Shown one piece after another: positions 16,139 to 25,427 of a stretch of 64,000 bases of DNA. Position 1 is the first letter of the stretch, and every line of letters starts with the position of its first letter. Both the position numbers and the translations under genes were made by a program. Under the pieces are notes generated by a model. It saw only the letters and a list, made by a program, of their open reading frames with translations, was not told the origin of the DNA and did no database searches. Location: contig CAZYYE010000003.1 of NCBI GenBank assembly GCA_964651535.1, forward strand, positions 62,001 through 126,000, given 5' to 3'. Origin of the DNA: Terrimesophilobacter sp964651535. GTDB taxonomy: Bacteria; Actinomycetota; Actinomycetes; Actinomycetales; Microbacteriaceae.

Positions 16139-17337
16139 TGGCGCTCCGCGACGCTACCGGCCCGTACTTCGGGACTTACGGGGGACGGTTCGTCCCCGAG
16201 TCGCTCGTGGAGGCGCTCGACGAGCTCACGGCGGAGTACGACGCCGCGAAGGCCGATCCGGCGTTCGCGGCGGAACTCGCGCGGCTCGGCGCGACGTACA
16301 CGGGTCGGCCGTCCATCATCACGGAAGTACCCCGGTTCGCTGAGCACGCGGGCGGGGCTCGCGTCATCCTGAAGCGCGAAGACTTGAACCACACGGGGTC
16401 CCACAAGATCAACAATGTTCTTGGCCAGGCGCTGCTCACCGAGCGCATCGGCAAACACCGGGTGATCGCCGAGACCGGCGCCGGCCAGCACGGCGTCGCG
16501 ACCGCTACGGCCGCTGCGCTCCTGGGCATGGAGTGCGTCGTGTACATGGGAGAGGTCGACACGCAGCGTCAGGCGCTCAACGTCGCGCGCATGCGCCTTC
16601 TCGGCGCTGAGGTGATTCCCGTGTCGACGGGGTCCCGAACACTCAAGGACGCGATCAACGAGGCGATGAGGGACTGGGTTACCAACGTCGCGACCACGAA
16701 CTACATTTTCGGAACGGTCGCCGGACCGCATCCGTTCCCCGCCATGGTTCGCGACTTCCAGAAAGTCATCGGCGAGGAAGCGAGGCAGCAGGTCATCGAC
16801 CTCACCGGTGCCCTTCCCGACGCTGTCACGGCGTGCGTCGGCGGAGGTTCGAACGCGATCGGGATTTTCGACGCGTTCCTCGACGACGAATCCGTCGCGC
16901 TGTACGGCTTCGAAGCCGCGGGAGACGGTGCCGACACTCCGCGCCACGCCGCGACGATCACGAAAGGGCGCCCAGGCGTTCTGCACGGCGCGAGGACGTA
17001 CCTCCTGCAGGACGACGACGGCCAGACGATCGAGTCCCACTCCATTTCCGCGGGACTCGACTACCCGGGAGTCGGCCCCGAGCACGCGTGGCTCGCAGAC
17101 ATCGCGCGAGTCCGCTACCTGCCGATCACGGATTCCGCGGCAATGGACGCGTTTCGTTTGTTGTCCCGCACGGAGGGCATCATTCCCGCGATCGAGTCCG
17201 CTCACGCCCTCGCGGGAACGATCGACCTGGGGAGGGAACTGGGTCCCGCCTCGACAATCCTCGTGAGCTTGAGCGGACGCGGAGACAAGGACATGGAAAC
17301 CGCCGGCACATGGTTCAACCTTCTGGACCGATCATGA
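16138..17337 (+). CDS. trpB: Tryptophan synthase beta chain
   Basis: 399 residues; PLP enzyme that condenses indole with serine. The PLP Lys is Lys90 in HTGSHKINN; GAGQHGVATATAAAL, the PLP-phosphate loop VGGGSNAIG and EGIIPAIESAHAL are conserved. TrpB1 type (the alpha-dependent form), in keeping with trpA next to it. TGATG overlap with trpC and ATGA overlap with trpA support coupled synthesis of the alpha-beta complex. Confidence 0.98.
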   Translation: MALRDATGPYFGTYGGRFVPESLVEALDELTAEYDAAKADPAFAAELARLGATYTGRPSIITEVPRFAEHAGGARVILKREDLNHTGSHKINNVLGQALLTERIGKHRVIAETGAGQHGVATATAAALLGMECVVYMGEVDTQRQALNVARMRLLGAEVIPVSTGSRTLKDAINEAMRDWVTNVATTNYIFGTVAGPHPFPAMVRDFQKVIGEEARQQVIDLTGALPDAVTACVGGGSNAIGIFDAFLDDESVALYGFEAAGDGADTPRHAATITKGRPGVLHGARTYLLQDDDGQTIESHSISAGLDYPGVGPEHAWLADIARVRYLPITDSAAMDAFRLLSRTEGIIPAIESAHALAGTIDLGRELGPASTILVSLSGRGDKDMETAGTWFNLLDRS

Positions 17338-18128
17338 CTGCGGTTTCCAGCGCCGTCGGCGCAGCAATCGATGCGCGAAAATCGACGGGAGGCGCCCTGA
17401 TCGGATACCTGCCCGTCGGCTTTCCGGACCTTGCCACGAGCATCGACGCGGCCGTGGCCGTCGCCGAGAACGGCGTCGATGTCATCGAACTCGGATTGCC
17501 GTACTCCGACCCGGTCATGGATGGGCCGGTCATCCAGCACGCGACGCAAACCGCTCTTGCCGGGGGATTCCGGCTCGCTCACGCATTCGAGGCCGTGCAC
17601 GCGATCTCGGCGAGAGTTCCCGTCCCCATTGTGCTCATGACGTACTGGAATCCGGTCCTGCAGTACGGCGTCGACCGGTTTTCGGACGACCTTGTCGCGG
17701 CGGGAGGTTCGGGGATCATCACCCCGGATCTCATCCCGGATGACGCAGCGGAGTGGTTTCAGGCATCCGATCGCGCCGGGCTTGACCGCATTTTTCTCGC
17801 CGCGCCGTCGTCGACCGACGAGCGGTTGCGCACGATCTCCGAGAGTTCGAGCGGGTTCGTCTACGCCGTGTCCACCATGGGCATCACGGGGGCGCGATCC
17901 GACGTGGACAGCGCCGCGCGAGCGCTCGTCGCGCGGCTGCGCGGGGTCGGCGCAGGGCGCGCGTGCGTCGGTCTCGGAATCTCCACGGCAGCGCACGTGC
18001 GCGAAGTTCTCGACTATGCGGATGGCGCTATCGTCGGCTCTGCTCTCGTCACAGCGCTCGCGAACGGCGGCGTCGCGGAGCTTGCGCAGACGGCATCCGC
18101 GCTGTCAGTCGGTACTAGGCTGATCTAG
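17334..18128 (+). CDS. trpA: Tryptophan synthase alpha chain
   Basis: 264-residue TIM barrel that releases indole from indole-3-glycerol phosphate to the beta subunit. The catalytic pair is Glu52 and Asp63 in ELGLPYSDPVMDGPVIQ; FVYAVSTMGITGAR binds the phosphate. The ATG at 17334 overlaps the trpB stop by 4 bp; the long in-frame upstream extension is a shadow of trpB. lgt follows after 33 bp. Confidence 0.97.
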   Translation: MTAVSSAVGAAIDARKSTGGALIGYLPVGFPDLATSIDAAVAVAENGVDVIELGLPYSDPVMDGPVIQHATQTALAGGFRLAHAFEAVHAISARVPVPIVLMTYWNPVLQYGVDRFSDDLVAAGGSGIITPDLIPDDAAEWFQASDRAGLDRIFLAAPSSTDERLRTISESSSGFVYAVSTMGITGARSDVDSAARALVARLRGVGAGRACVGLGISTAAHVREVLDYADGAIVGSALVTALANGGVAELAQTASALSVGTRLI

Positions 18129-18161
18129 CGTTCGCCCCCTCCTCGAAAGGCTCATCGGATA

Positions 18162-19253
18162 GTGTTCGGAATTCTTGCCCACCTTCCCGCAAGCATCCCC
18201 AGTCCTGACTACTCGTGGCGGGTGTTCAACTTCGGGACCTGGCTTCACGACATCGGGCTTACGTGGGTCACGATCCCGATCCCCATTCATACATACGCGC
18301 TGTGCATTCTTGCCGGTATCGTCGCCGCCACGGTGCTCACGGGCTACCGCCTCAAGCAGCGGGGCGCCGACGGCGGCGTCGTTCTGGATATCGCGTTGTG
18401 GTCTGTGCCCTTCGGGATCATCGGCGGGCGAATCTTCCACGTGCTGACGCACCCCAACGACTATTTCGGGCCGGGCAAGGATTTGCTGAAGACCCTCTAC
18501 ATCTGGGAGGGCGGCATGGCGATCTTCGGCGCGCTCCTTCTCGGCGCCCTCGGAACGCTCATCGGATGCCGGTTCGCGGGGATTCGCTTCTGGAGTTTCG
18601 CGGATGCCGTCGCTCCCGGCCTGCTGTTGGCGCAAGCGTTCGGAAGGCTCGGGAACTACTTCAACCACGAGCTCTTCGGATTGCCGACCGACCTCCCGTG
18701 GGGACTTGAGATCGAGTCCACGAACCCGGCATTCCCGGCCGGGCTGCCCGCAGACACGCTGTTTCACCCGACGTTCCTGTACGAGATCATCTGGAACCTC
18801 ATCGGCGTCGGAGTGCTGTTGTACGTCGAGCGGCGCTGGCGGCTGGGCAAGGTCACGATTCCATTCCTGGATGTCGATGTCATTGCGCCCCGCGCGGGGG
18901 CCTACCGCCTCCAGTGGGGCAAGATGCTCGGCATGTATCTCATTTGGTATGGCGCGGGCCGCAGCTTCTTCGAGTCGATCCGGATCGACCCGAGCGAGAT
19001 CATTTTCGGCATCCGCACGAACGTGTGGGCCGCTTTCGGCGCAATCATCGTCGGCCTCATCATCATCGTCGTGCAGTCGAGGCGGCACCCGGGCATCGAA
19101 CCGAGTCCGTACCTGCCGGGTCGCGAGTGGTCGGCCGATGCTGTTGTACACTCTGAAGACGTTTACACGGACGCCGACTTCGAAGGCAACGACGGCTCGA
19201 ATTCACCTGAACCAGTGTCGTCCGTGAAACCGAAAGGCGCAAAGCTGCCATAA
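18162..19253 (+). CDS. lgt: Prolipoprotein diacylglyceryl transferase
   Basis: 363 residues; membrane enzyme that adds diacylglycerol to the lipobox Cys of prelipoproteins. About seven transmembrane segments; the Lgt signature GRLGNYFNHELFG is at 161-173, and IYIWEGG-type and FGIIGGRIFHVL segments are present (LYIWEGGMAIFGALL). The C-terminal ~50 residues are a charged cytosolic tail not needed for catalysis, longer than in E. coli Lgt as is common in actinobacteria. GTG start with GAAAGG about 11 bp upstream. The trpA-lgt-gltB order is common in this group; 33 bp separates it from trpA so it may be the tail of the trp transcript. Confidence 0.94.
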   Translation: MFGILAHLPASIPSPDYSWRVFNFGTWLHDIGLTWVTIPIPIHTYALCILAGIVAATVLTGYRLKQRGADGGVVLDIALWSVPFGIIGGRIFHVLTHPNDYFGPGKDLLKTLYIWEGGMAIFGALLLGALGTLIGCRFAGIRFWSFADAVAPGLLLAQAFGRLGNYFNHELFGLPTDLPWGLEIESTNPAFPAGLPADTLFHPTFLYEIIWNLIGVGVLLYVERRWRLGKVTIPFLDVDVIAPRAGAYRLQWGKMLGMYLIWYGAGRSFFESIRIDPSEIIFGIRTNVWAAFGAIIVGLIIIVVQSRRHPGIEPSPYLPGREWSADAVVHSEDVYTDADFEGNDGSNSPEPVSSVKPKGAKLP

Positions 19254-19369
19254 GCGGCCGCGCCAGGCATCGCCAAGCACACAGTCCGGCGCAACTACCC
19301 GCGGCCTCCTGGCCGGCGCGGACTTCACGGGCCAGTGACGTCCCTCCATCTTTTCCGGGAGGACAACTC

Positions 19370-22300
19370 ATGGTCCCCAGGCCGCCGCATTCTCGATTCA
19401 GCGCACTGCCGGATGCATCCGGGTTGTACGATCCTGCCTTCGAAAAGGATGCCTGCGGACTGGCCATGGTGGCGACCCTGAGGGGTACGGCAGGACACGA
19501 CATCGTTGACCTCGCGCTCACGGCGCTGCGCAATATGGAGCATCGCGGCGCCGTCGGTTCTGACGCAGGGACGGGCGATGGCGCCGGGATCATGACGCAA
19601 ATCCCGGATGCCTTTCTTCGGTCCGTCGTGGACTTCGAGCTTCCGGCAGCAGGCAGTTACGTGGTGGGAGCTGCATACCTTCCTACTGACCGTGTCGAGC
19701 GCGACTTCGTCAAGCGCGGCGTCGCGGAGATTGCCGAGTCCGAAGGGCTGGCCGTTCTGGGTTGGCGCGCGGTCCCCGTGGACGCGAGCGTGCTCGGCTC
19801 GCTCGCGCGAGGCGCGATGCCCGCGATCGAGCACGTGTTCCTCGCGCGCGACGGCGAATCCGGCATAGCCCTCGACCGACTGGCGTTTCGCGCGCGCAAG
19901 CGCGCTGAGCGCGAGTTCGAGGTGTTCTTCCCCTCGCTGTCCTGCCGCACTCTCGTGTACAAGGGCATGGTGACGACGCTGCAGCTTGAGCCGTTCTACC
20001 CGGACCTTTCTGATCCGAGCTTCGCGTCGCGACTCGCGCTCGTTCATTCGCGTTATTCGACGAACACGTTTCCGTCGTGGCCGCTTGCCCAGCCGTTCCG
20101 GCTGCTTGCGCACAATGGCGAAATCAACACGGTACAGGGGAACCGCAACTGGATGCGCGCGCGGCAATCCCAGCTCTCGTCGAGCCTTCTCGGAGATCTG
20201 CGGCCGCTCCTGCCGATCGTGACGCCGGGTGGAAGCGACTCGGCGTCCTTCGACGAAGTGCTCGAACTGCTCACGCTCGGCGGCCGCTCTCTGCCGCACG
20301 CCGTCATGATGATGATTCCTGAGGCATGGGAGAATCAGTCCGATCTCGCGCAGGAGCGTCGGGCGTTCTACGAATACCACTCCGGGCTCATGGAACCGTG
20401 GGACGGTCCGGCTGCGATGGTGTTCACGGATGGCACTCTCGTTGGCGCGACTCTCGACCGCAACGGCCTTCGCCCCGGACGATTTCTCGTGACCGATGAC
20501 GGCCTCGTGGTGCTCGCGAGCGAGATCGGCGTGCTCGATTTCGACGCGAGCCGCGTCGTGCGAAAGGGACGCTTGCGCCCGGGAAAGATGTTCCTCGTCG
20601 ACACGGAAGCCGGTCGGCTGATTGAGGACGACGAGATCAAACAGTCCCTCGCCGCGCAGCAGCCGTGGGGGGAATGGCTGCAGGACGGCCGAATCAATCT
20701 TCGCGACCTGCCAGAGCGCGAGCACATCGTTCACACTCCCGCTTCCGTCGGTCGCCGCCAGCGAACGTTCGGGTACACCGAGGAAGAGTTGCGGGTTCTC
20801 ATCGCGCCCATGGCGCAAAGCGGCGCGGAGCCGATCGGGGCGATGGGAACCGATACCCCCATCGCCGTCCTCGCCGAGCGCCCCAGACTTCTCTTCGACT
20901 ATTTCACCCAGCAATTCGCTCAGGTGACGAATCCTCCGCTCGACAGCATTCGCGAGGAAGTCGTCACGTCCATGTCGATGGGGCTCGGACCGGAACTGAA
21001 TCTGCTCGAGGCGACGCCGGAACACGCGTATCAGATCATTCTCGACTTTCCCGTGATCGACAACGATGAGCTCGCGAAGATCCAGCACATCGATGCTTCC
21101 CCGGGGAGCAGAACGACGACGACGATCCGCGGACTCTACCGGGTCGACGACGGCCAGCGCGCCCTCGCCGACCGACTCGCGGAAATGTGCCGAGAAGTGG
21201 ACGATGCGATCGAGCGCGGCGCGAAATACATCGTGCTTTCGGATCGCGATTCCACGAAGGATCTCGCTCCCATTCCGTCGCTTCTCATGCTCTCCACCGT
21301 CCACCACCACCTCATCCGCCGGGAGAACCGGCTCAGGGTCGGCCTCATCGTCGAAGCGGGGGATGTGCGGGAAGTGCATCACGTCGCTCTGCTCGTCGGC
21401 TACGGCGCCTCAGCCATCAACCCGTATCTCGCGATGGAAACGGCGGAGCAGCTCGTGCGCAGCGGCGTGCTGAAAGGCGTGACGTCCGAGCAGGCTGTCG
21501 CCAACATCATCAAGGCCCTCGGCAAGGGCGTACTGAAGACCATGTCCAAAATGGGCATTTCGGTAGTTTCTTCCTACGCCGGCGCCCAGGCGTTTGAGGC
21601 CATCGGTCTCGCGCAGGACTTCGTGGATGAATATTTCACGGGAACGACCTCCCGCCTCGGCGGCGTTGGCATGGACGTCATCGCGGCAGAGAATCTTGCG
21701 CGGCACGAAAGCGCCTATCCGGATGAGGCAGCGAGCACCGCTCACGAGCACCTCGAAACGGGCGGCGAGTATCAGTGGCGCAGGGGCGGTCCGCCCCACT
21801 TGTTCAATCCGGATACCGTGTTCCGGCTTCAGCACTCGACGCGCGAGCGCCGTTATGACCTGTTCCGCGACTATACGAAGCTCGTCGATGAGCAAGCGGG
21901 CGAGCTCATGACGTTGCGCGGATTGTTCGCATTGCGCGAGGGAGTGCGCCCGGCGGTACCGCTGGACGAAGTGGAGCCCGTCTCCTCCATCGTGAAGCGA
22001 TTCTCGACCGGCGCCATGAGCTACGGGTCGATCAGCGAAGAAGCCCACGAGACGCTCGCGATCGCGATGAATCGGCTCGGCGCCAGGAGCAATACGGGGG
22101 AGGGCGGAGAGACGGTGGCTCGCCTGCTCGACCCGGAGCGCCGCAGCGCCATCAAGCAGGTCGCGTCCGCGCGGTTCGGTGTCACGAGCCTGTACTTGAC
22201 GAACGCGACGGATATCCAGATCAAGATGGCGCAAGGCGCGAAACCGGGTGAGGGCGGCCAATTGCCTCCCGCGAAGGTGTACCCGTGGATTGCGCGCACG

Positions 22301-23926
22301 AGGCACGCAACGGCAGGCGTCGGACTCATCAGCCCGCCCCCGCACCACGACATCTACTCGATCGAGGATCTCAAACAGCTCATTTACGATCTCAAGCGGG
22401 CCAATCCTGACGCGCGGATCCACGTGAAGCTCGTGAGCCAGTCGGGAATCGGCGCCGTGGCCTCCGGTGTCGCGAAAGCGCTTGCCGATGTCGTGCTCAT
22501 TTCAGGGCACGACGGCGGAACGGGCGCGAGTCCGCTGTCCTCGCTCAAGCACGCAGGCACGCCGTGGGAACTCGGCCTCGCTGAAGCCCAGCAGACGCTC
22601 ATGACGAATGGGCTTCGCAACAGAGTGGTCGTTCAGGTGGACGGGCAGCTGAAGACCGGCCGGGATGTGATCGTCGCCGCGCTCCTGGGCGCGGAGGAGT
22701 ACGGATTCGCGACGGCGCCGCTCGTGGTCTCCGGTTGCGTCATGATGCGCGTGTGCCACCTGGACACGTGCCCGGTAGGGGTCGCCACGCAAAACCCCGA
22801 ATTGAGGGAGCGATTCACGGGCAAGCCCGAGTTCGTCGTGAACTTCTTCGAGTTCCTGGCCCAGGAGGTGCGCGAGTATCTCGCGAGGCTCGGTTTCCGC
22901 AGCCTCGACGACGCAATCGGCCATCGGGAACTGCTCGGAATGGAGAAGGCCATTTCGCACTGGAAAGCGGATGGCCTCGATCTCACGCCGATCCTCTCCG
23001 CGGGCAGCCGTGACCCGGGCGAGCCGCTCACGCACGAGCGCGAACAGGACCACGAACTCGAGCGGCATTTCGACCGCGCGCTCATCGAACGCTCGGTAGC
23101 TGCCCTCGAACGGCGGGAGCGCGTCGAGCTCTCCCTCGCCGTGCGCAACACGGATAGGGCCGTGGGGACTCTGCTCGGACACGAGGTGACCAAACGATAC
23201 GGCGAAATGGGCCTCGACGACGGCACCATCACGATTTCGCTCGCGGGCACTGCCGGACAGTCGCTCGGCGCGTTCCTTCCGCGCGGTATCGCGATTCATC
23301 TGGAAGGAGATGCCAACGACTACGTCGGCAAGGGGCTGAGCGGTGGAACGGTATCGCTTCGCCCTGACCGGGACAGCGTGTTCCGCGCCGAGCGCAACGT
23401 CATCGCGGGAAACGTGATCGGGTATGGCGCGACGAGCGGAAACCTGTTCCTGCGGGGAATCGTGGGGGAGAGGTTCCTCGTGCGCAACTCGGGTGCGACG
23501 GCGGTCGTGGAAGGGGTCGGCGACCACGCGCTCGAATACATGACGGGGGGAATCGCGGTGATTCTCGGTCCCGTCGGACGCAACCTGGGGGCAGGAATGT
23601 CTGGCGGAACGGCGTATGTCTATCGGCTGCGGCCGGATCGGGTCAACCGCGACGCACTCGAGCGCGGCGAGCTCCGGCTCGATTCGCTGGACCGTGCGGA
23701 TGTCGAACTTGTGCGCGGCCTCGTGGAGAGGCACGGCGCGCTCACGGGTTCTACGGCGGCCGCGGCGATGCTCGAGGACTTCGAGTCGACAGCCGCCGAT
23801 TTCGTCCGCGTGCTCCCGAGGGACTTCGCGGCGGTATTGGAAACGCGCGCGACCGCGGTCGACGAGGGGCTCGATCCCGACGGCGCGATCGTGTGGGAGA
23901 GAATCGTGGAGGTGACCGGTGGCTGA
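19370..23926 (+). CDS. gltB: Glutamate synthase (NADPH) large subunit
   Basis: 1,518 residues; with GltD converts glutamine + 2-oxoglutarate to two glutamates. Residues 1-28 are a propeptide; Cys29 in EKDACGLAMVA is the class II amidotransferase nucleophile exposed after cleavage. The amidotransferase domain runs to ~400, then the central domain, the FMN-binding synthase domain (~800-1190, with VLISGHDGGTGASPLSS) holding the 3Fe-4S cysteines in GCVMMRVCHLDTCPVG (~1122-1137), and the C-terminal GXGXG beta-helix (~1250-1460). ATG with a strong GGGAGGA at 19357-19363. The 116-bp leader before it holds only a short CGGCC/GGCCG hairpin. Overlaps gltD by 8 bp. Confidence 0.98.
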   Translation: MVPRPPHSRFSALPDASGLYDPAFEKDACGLAMVATLRGTAGHDIVDLALTALRNMEHRGAVGSDAGTGDGAGIMTQIPDAFLRSVVDFELPAAGSYVVGAAYLPTDRVERDFVKRGVAEIAESEGLAVLGWRAVPVDASVLGSLARGAMPAIEHVFLARDGESGIALDRLAFRARKRAEREFEVFFPSLSCRTLVYKGMVTTLQLEPFYPDLSDPSFASRLALVHSRYSTNTFPSWPLAQPFRLLAHNGEINTVQGNRNWMRARQSQLSSSLLGDLRPLLPIVTPGGSDSASFDEVLELLTLGGRSLPHAVMMMIPEAWENQSDLAQERRAFYEYHSGLMEPWDGPAAMVFTDGTLVGATLDRNGLRPGRFLVTDDGLVVLASEIGVLDFDASRVVRKGRLRPGKMFLVDTEAGRLIEDDEIKQSLAAQQPWGEWLQDGRINLRDLPEREHIVHTPASVGRRQRTFGYTEEELRVLIAPMAQSGAEPIGAMGTDTPIAVLAERPRLLFDYFTQQFAQVTNPPLDSIREEVVTSMSMGLGPELNLLEATPEHAYQIILDFPVIDNDELAKIQHIDASPGSRTTTTIRGLYRVDDGQRALADRLAEMCREVDDAIERGAKYIVLSDRDSTKDLAPIPSLLMLSTVHHHLIRRENRLRVGLIVEAGDVREVHHVALLVGYGASAINPYLAMETAEQLVRSGVLKGVTSEQAVANIIKALGKGVLKTMSKMGISVVSSYAGAQAFEAIGLAQDFVDEYFTGTTSRLGGVGMDVIAAENLARHESAYPDEAASTAHEHLETGGEYQWRRGGPPHLFNPDTVFRLQHSTRERRYDLFRDYTKLVDEQAGELMTLRGLFALREGVRPAVPLDEVEPVSSIVKRFSTGAMSYGSISEEAHETLAIAMNRLGARSNTGEGGETVARLLDPERRSAIKQVASARFGVTSLYLTNATDIQIKMAQGAKPGEGGQLPPAKVYPWIARTRHATAGVGLISPPPHHDIYSIEDLKQLIYDLKRANPDARIHVKLVSQSGIGAVASGVAKALADVVLISGHDGGTGASPLSSLKHAGTPWELGLAEAQQTLMTNGLRNRVVVQVDGQLKTGRDVIVAALLGAEEYGFATAPLVVSGCVMMRVCHLDTCPVGVATQNPELRERFTGKPEFVVNFFEFLAQEVREYLARLGFRSLDDAIGHRELLGMEKAISHWKADGLDLTPILSAGSRDPGEPLTHEREQDHELERHFDRALIERSVAALERRERVELSLAVRNTDRAVGTLLGHEVTKRYGEMGLDDGTITISLAGTAGQSLGAFLPRGIAIHLEGDANDYVGKGLSGGTVSLRPDRDSVFRAERNVIAGNVIGYGATSGNLFLRGIVGERFLVRNSGATAVVEGVGDHALEYMTGGIAVILGPVGRNLGAGMSGGTAYVYRLRPDRVNRDALERGELRLDSLDRADVELVRGLVERHGALTGSTAAAAMLEDFESTAADFVRVLPRDFAAVLETRATAVDEGLDPDGAIVWERIVEVTGG

Positions 23927-25373
23927 TCCCAAAGGCTTCCTCACGACGAGGTCGCGCGAATTGCCACCAAGGCGGCCTGTTTCCGTGCGCCTCATGGACT
24001 GGAAGGAAGTGTACGAGGCGGGCGACGACACCGTGCTCCGGCGGCAGGCCGGGAGGTGCATGGACTGCGGAATCCCGTTCTGCCACCAGGGTTGCCCGCT
24101 GGGCAATCTCATTCCGGAGTGGAACGACCTCATTCGCCGGGGCGAGGGCAGGGAAGCGAGCGAAAGGCTCCACGCGACGAACAACTTCCCCGAGTTCACC
24201 GGAAGACTGTGCCCGGCTCCGTGCGAGAGCTCGTGCGTGCTCGGGATCAGCCAGGAGCCCGTGACGATCAAGCTAGTCGAGCAATCGATCATCGACCAGG
24301 CGTGGGCGAACGACTGGGTGCAACCGCATCCGCCGGAGCGCCTCACCGGGAAGACCGTCGCGGTCGTCGGTTCGGGCCCTGCCGGGCTCGCCGCGGCGCA
24401 GCAGCTCACGCGGGCAGGCCACACGGTCGCCGTGTTCGAACGCGACGACCGCATCGGTGGGCTGCTTCGCTACGGCATCCCGGATTTCAAACTGGAGAAA
24501 CGCCACATTGAGAACAGACTTCGGCAAATGCAGGCAGAAGGCACGAGGTTCCGCGCGCGAGTGAACATCGGCGTGGATATCAGCTGGGATGAGCTCCGCA
24601 AACGCTACGACGCGGTCGTCGTGGCCACGGGTGCCCTCGTTCCCCGGGATCTGCCCATTCCTGGGCGCGAGCTGGCCGGTGTGCATTTCGCCATGGACTA
24701 TCTCGTGCAGCAGAATCACGTCGGGGCAGGCGACGGGGTTACCGGCCAGATCACCGCCGAGGGCAGGCACGTCGTCATTCTCGGCGGCGGAGACACGGGC
24801 GCCGACTGCCTCGGCACGGCGCACCGCCAGGGCGCGTTGTCCGTCACGACTCTCGCCATAGGCCGTCAGCCGCCGGCCGAGCGCAATGCAAGCCAACCGT
24901 GGCCCATGCACCCTCTGCTTTTCGAGGTGTCCAGCGCCCACGAGGAAGGGGGCCACCGCGAGTTTCTCGCCTCGACCGTCGCGTTCGTGCCCAACGAATC
25001 AGGCGAAGTTCGAGCAGTCCGAATCGCGCAAACCGAGTATCTGGACGGTGTGCGGGTGCCGAAGTCCGGCACGGAACGCGAGTTGCCCGCTGACCTCGTT
25101 CTGCTCGCGCTCGGCTTCAGCGGAACCGATACGCGGTTGCTCGAGTCGGACTACGGGGTCGCGGTAGCCGACGGGACACTCGTTCGCGATTCCGAGTACC
25201 AATCGAGCGCGCCCGGGGTGTTCGTGGCGGGAGACGCCGGCCGCGGACAATCCCTCATCGTGTGGGCGATCGCGGAAGGACGTGCGGCGGCGGCGGCCGT
25301 CGACCGGTACCTTGAAGGTGACACGGAATTGCCCAGTCCGGTTAAACCAACTGACCGGGCCATCGCTCTGTGA
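23919..25373 (+). CDS. gltD: Glutamate synthase (NADPH) small subunit
   Basis: 484 residues; FAD subunit passing electrons from NADPH to GltB. Cysteines for the 4Fe-4S clusters are C47, C50, C55, C59 and C98, C102, C106 (RCMDCGIPFCHQGC and LCPAPCESSC). VAVVGSGPAGLAAAQQL is the FAD site and VVILGGGDTGADCLGTA the NADPH site; GVFVAGDAGRGQSL closes the FAD site. GTG start overlapping gltB by 8 bp, as expected for an alpha-beta complex. Confidence 0.98.
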   Translation: MADPKGFLTTRSRELPPRRPVSVRLMDWKEVYEAGDDTVLRRQAGRCMDCGIPFCHQGCPLGNLIPEWNDLIRRGEGREASERLHATNNFPEFTGRLCPAPCESSCVLGISQEPVTIKLVEQSIIDQAWANDWVQPHPPERLTGKTVAVVGSGPAGLAAAQQLTRAGHTVAVFERDDRIGGLLRYGIPDFKLEKRHIENRLRQMQAEGTRFRARVNIGVDISWDELRKRYDAVVVATGALVPRDLPIPGRELAGVHFAMDYLVQQNHVGAGDGVTGQITAEGRHVVILGGGDTGADCLGTAHRQGALSVTTLAIGRQPPAERNASQPWPMHPLLFEVSSAHEEGGHREFLASTVAFVPNESGEVRAVRIAQTEYLDGVRVPKSGTERELPADLVLLALGFSGTDTRLLESDYGVAVADGTLVRDSEYQSSAPGVFVAGDAGRGQSLIVWAIAEGRAAAAAVDRYLEGDTELPSPVKPTDRAIAL

Positions 25374-25427
25374 CCCGCAACCCAGACTCCCGCAGGATCC
25401 ACCAATGATCACAAACGAAGGACACCA

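Noticed and set aside
19302..19315. CGGCC-TCCT-GGCCG hairpin in the gltB leader as an attenuator
   Set aside because: Stem of 5 bp, no U-tract and no leader peptide; too weak to claim.
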